64,000 nt of DNA from NCBI RefSeq assembly GCF_003966655.1, contig NZ_AP018795.1, forward strand, positions 2,807,501 to 2,871,500. Direction: 5' to 3'. The notes beneath the pieces were generated by a model that worked only from the letters and a program-made list of their open reading frames with translations, searched no databases and had not been told where the DNA came from. Positions 62,732 through 64,000 of the stretch are shown here, in pieces; position 1 is the first letter of the stretch; each line of letters opens with the position of its first letter. Position numbers and translations under genes: made by a program. The DNA is from Acidithiobacillus ferridurans (GTDB taxonomy: Bacteria; Pseudomonadota; Gammaproteobacteria; Acidithiobacillales; Acidithiobacillaceae).

Positions 62732-63648
62732 TTGCTCCGCTCTATAATGAGGCGCGCCAGGGCGCGAAGATGATCTGCTTCTGCTTGCCAGGATTGCAAG
62801 GCATCCAAAGCCTCGTCGAGCAGGCGTTGGGCATAGCTCCGCGCCTCTGCAAGGCCAAGCAGGGTGATGAAACTGGGTTTATTGCGGCTGCGGTCCGCGC
62901 CCTGCTGCGCTTTCCCGGTCTGTTGCAGATCCCCGATTTCGTCAAGGATATCGTCCTGCACCTGAAAGGCGAGCCCGACACGATCGGCGTAACGCAGCAG
63001 CGCGGCACCCCGAGCCTCCTGCGCATCAATGCCTGCCGCACAGAGCGCCAACTGGATGGCGCAGCGCATGAGCATGCCCGTTTTGTGCAGGTGCATTTGC
63101 TCCAACGCCGGCAAGGCCAATTCACGCCCCACCGCGGCAAGATCAATGGCCTGTCCTCCCACCATACCCCGCGAACCAGCGGCCTGCGCGAGGGTTGCCA
63201 GCATCTGCACCTGCCGTTCCGCCGCCATGCCCCAACCTGGTTCCGCGAGCACCAGAAAGGCCTGCGCCTGCAAACCGTCGCCGACAAGAATGGCCGTGGC
63301 CTCGTCATAGGCGCGATGACAGGTGGGCAGGCCGCGACGCAGATCATCATTGTCCATGGCGGGGAGATCATCATGCACTAGCGAATAGGCATGGATCATT
63401 TCCAATGCCGCTGCAGGGCGGTCCAGACGCTCCAGCGGCACCCCCAAGCAGGCCCCTGCTGCGTATACCAGCAGAGGACGGACGCGCTTGCCGCCACCCA
63501 GCGTGCTGTAACGCATGGCGTCATGCAGCCGCGCCGGCAGGAGATGCGCCGGGGGCAGCAGTGTTTCCAGAACGTCCTCAATGCGTCGTACCGAGCGTGA
63601 CCGGAACTGCGCAAAAGTTTCGTTGTTCACCGCAACATCCAGGGTCAT
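62728..63648 (-). CDS. ispA: farnesyl diphosphate synthase (polyprenyl synthetase)
   Basis: The 306-residue enzyme condenses IPP with allylic diphosphates. First aspartate motif: [14 protein letters not shown]; second: [24 protein letters not shown] and [12 protein letters not shown] confirm the family. Start overlaps the xseB stop by 4 bp. The gene order xseB-ispA-dxs is widespread in proteobacteria. Confidence 0.94.
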   Translation of the reverse strand: MTLDVAVNNETFAQFRSRSVRRIEDVLETLLPPAHLLPARLHDAMRYSTLGGGKRVRPLLVYAAGACLGVPLERLDRPAAALEMIHAYSLVHDDLPAMDNDDLRRGLPTCHRAYDEATAILVGDGLQAQAFLVLAEPGWGMAAERQVQMLATLAQAAGSRGMVGGQAIDLAAVGRELALPALEQMHLHKTGMLMRCAIQLALCAAGIDAQEARGAALLRYADRVGLAFQVQDDILDEIGDLQQTGKAQQGADRSRNKPSFITLLGLAEARSYAQRLLDEALDALQSWQAEADHLRALARLIIERSK

Positions 63649-63893
63649 CCGTCTTCTTCCTGAGTAAGCGGAGCAGGAACCGCGTCCTCTCCGAGCAATG
63701 TTTCCACGATCTGCCGCGCGTTCTGCAACTGCGCCTCGGCACGCCTGGACAATTCGATGCCGCGCTGGAAAAGGGCGACAGAGTCTTCCAGACCTAACTG
63801 CCCCCCTTCCAGGCGGCGAACGGTCTCTTCCAAGGCATCCAGGGTGCTTGCGAAGTCGGCGGGGGCTTCCACGGGGGACGATTCGTCGTTCAT
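63645..63893 (-). CDS. xseB: exodeoxyribonuclease VII small subunit
   Basis: The 82-residue protein is one of two subunits of exonuclease VII, which degrades single-stranded DNA. FASTLDALEETVRRLEGGQL, GLEDSVALFQRGIELSRRAE and QLQNARQIVETLL are the family helices. Start is ATG 63893 (GGAAAAG before it); two upstream ATG codons, at 63905 and 63914, give slightly longer forms. It begins the operon seen here. Confidence 0.92.
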   Translation of the reverse strand: MNDESSPVEAPADFASTLDALEETVRRLEGGQLGLEDSVALFQRGIELSRRAEAQLQNARQIVETLLGEDAVPAPLTQEEDG

Positions 63894-63925
63894 ATGCTTT
63901 TCCATGTTCGCCAATTAAACACTAG

Positions 63926-63941
63926 GCCCAGTCCTCTGGGC
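63926..63941. other. 6-bp hairpin upstream of xseB
   Basis: GCCCAG-TCCT-CTGGGC is a perfect hairpin in the 5' region of the isoprenoid operon. It has no T tract in either reading direction, so terminator function is not supported; it may be a regulatory structure or chance. Confidence 0.3.
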
Positions 63942-64000
63942 AAGGGAAAAAACGAAGATTCAGACTGGACGGTACGTTCGTCAACCCCTAAAATCCTGCC

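Overview
The window looks like a chromosomal stretch of an acidophilic chemolithoautotroph, most likely Acidithiobacillus. This is an inference from gene content: a copper efflux operon, lipoprotein cytochrome c and Dsb-like proteins with Ser/Ala/Thr linkers, an Irr-like Fur regulator, and moderately GC-rich coding sequence. No ribosomal RNA is present to settle it. Most coding capacity from 27 kb onward is ordinary housekeeping on the minus strand. The left 26 kb is an accessory region rich in mobile DNA, gene remnants and metal resistance.

Layout. 1-2.4 kb: a truncated DUF2249-hemerythrin gene, a DsbG-like lipoprotein and a TauE/SafE permease. 2465-10688: an 8.15 kb integrative element between perfect 74-bp direct repeats made from the 3' part of a tRNA-Leu(UAA) gene. 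It carries a tyrosine integrase, an AlpA-type regulator, a Toprim primase, a P-loop replication ATPase and several small genes. Three of these resemble the packaging region of tailed phages. Almost every gene overlaps the next by 4 bp. Two clusters of three 9-bp repeats with a GTTCACC core lie around the end of the ATPase gene and match the P4-type iteron motif. Together these point to a P4/PICI-like phage satellite with its own origin. 10.9-20.9 kb: a cusA remnant, an EexN-like lipoprotein, a MetA-pathway-type outer-membrane protein, a decayed IS21-type istA, a cytochrome b gene broken by an exact 172-bp tandem duplication, and cusCBA with an upstream Cys/His-rich gene behind a MerR-type promoter. 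21-26 kb: a PEBP protein, a ferredoxin-DUF1971 fusion with DUF2945 and TDT-transporter genes, a membrane protein, and a frameshifted alkA.

27-35 kb: two small paralogous proteins, then a tight five-gene operon (GH15 glucoamylase, SDR, GMC oxidoreductase, MFS, NDH-2) that could release glucose from a glucan, oxidise it and pass electrons to quinone. 35.4-50.7 kb: tRNA-Lys, Irr-like regulator, thiO, tamAB, PBP4/dacB and an AmpG-like permease (envelope biogenesis and murein turnover), cytochrome c, a small lipoprotein, a fatty-acid desaturase, and hldD with a UDP-sugar epimerase (LPS). 50.9-55 kb (plus strand): a Kef-type K+/H+ antiporter and acs. 55-64 kb: a long minus-strand operon xseB-ispA-dxs-folE2-aroC-MFS-clpB covering isoprenoid, folate-type pteridine and chorismate synthesis plus protein disaggregation.

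Coordinates for start codons were chosen from ribosome binding sites, 4-bp overlaps and family length. All homology statements come from motif recognition, not a search.
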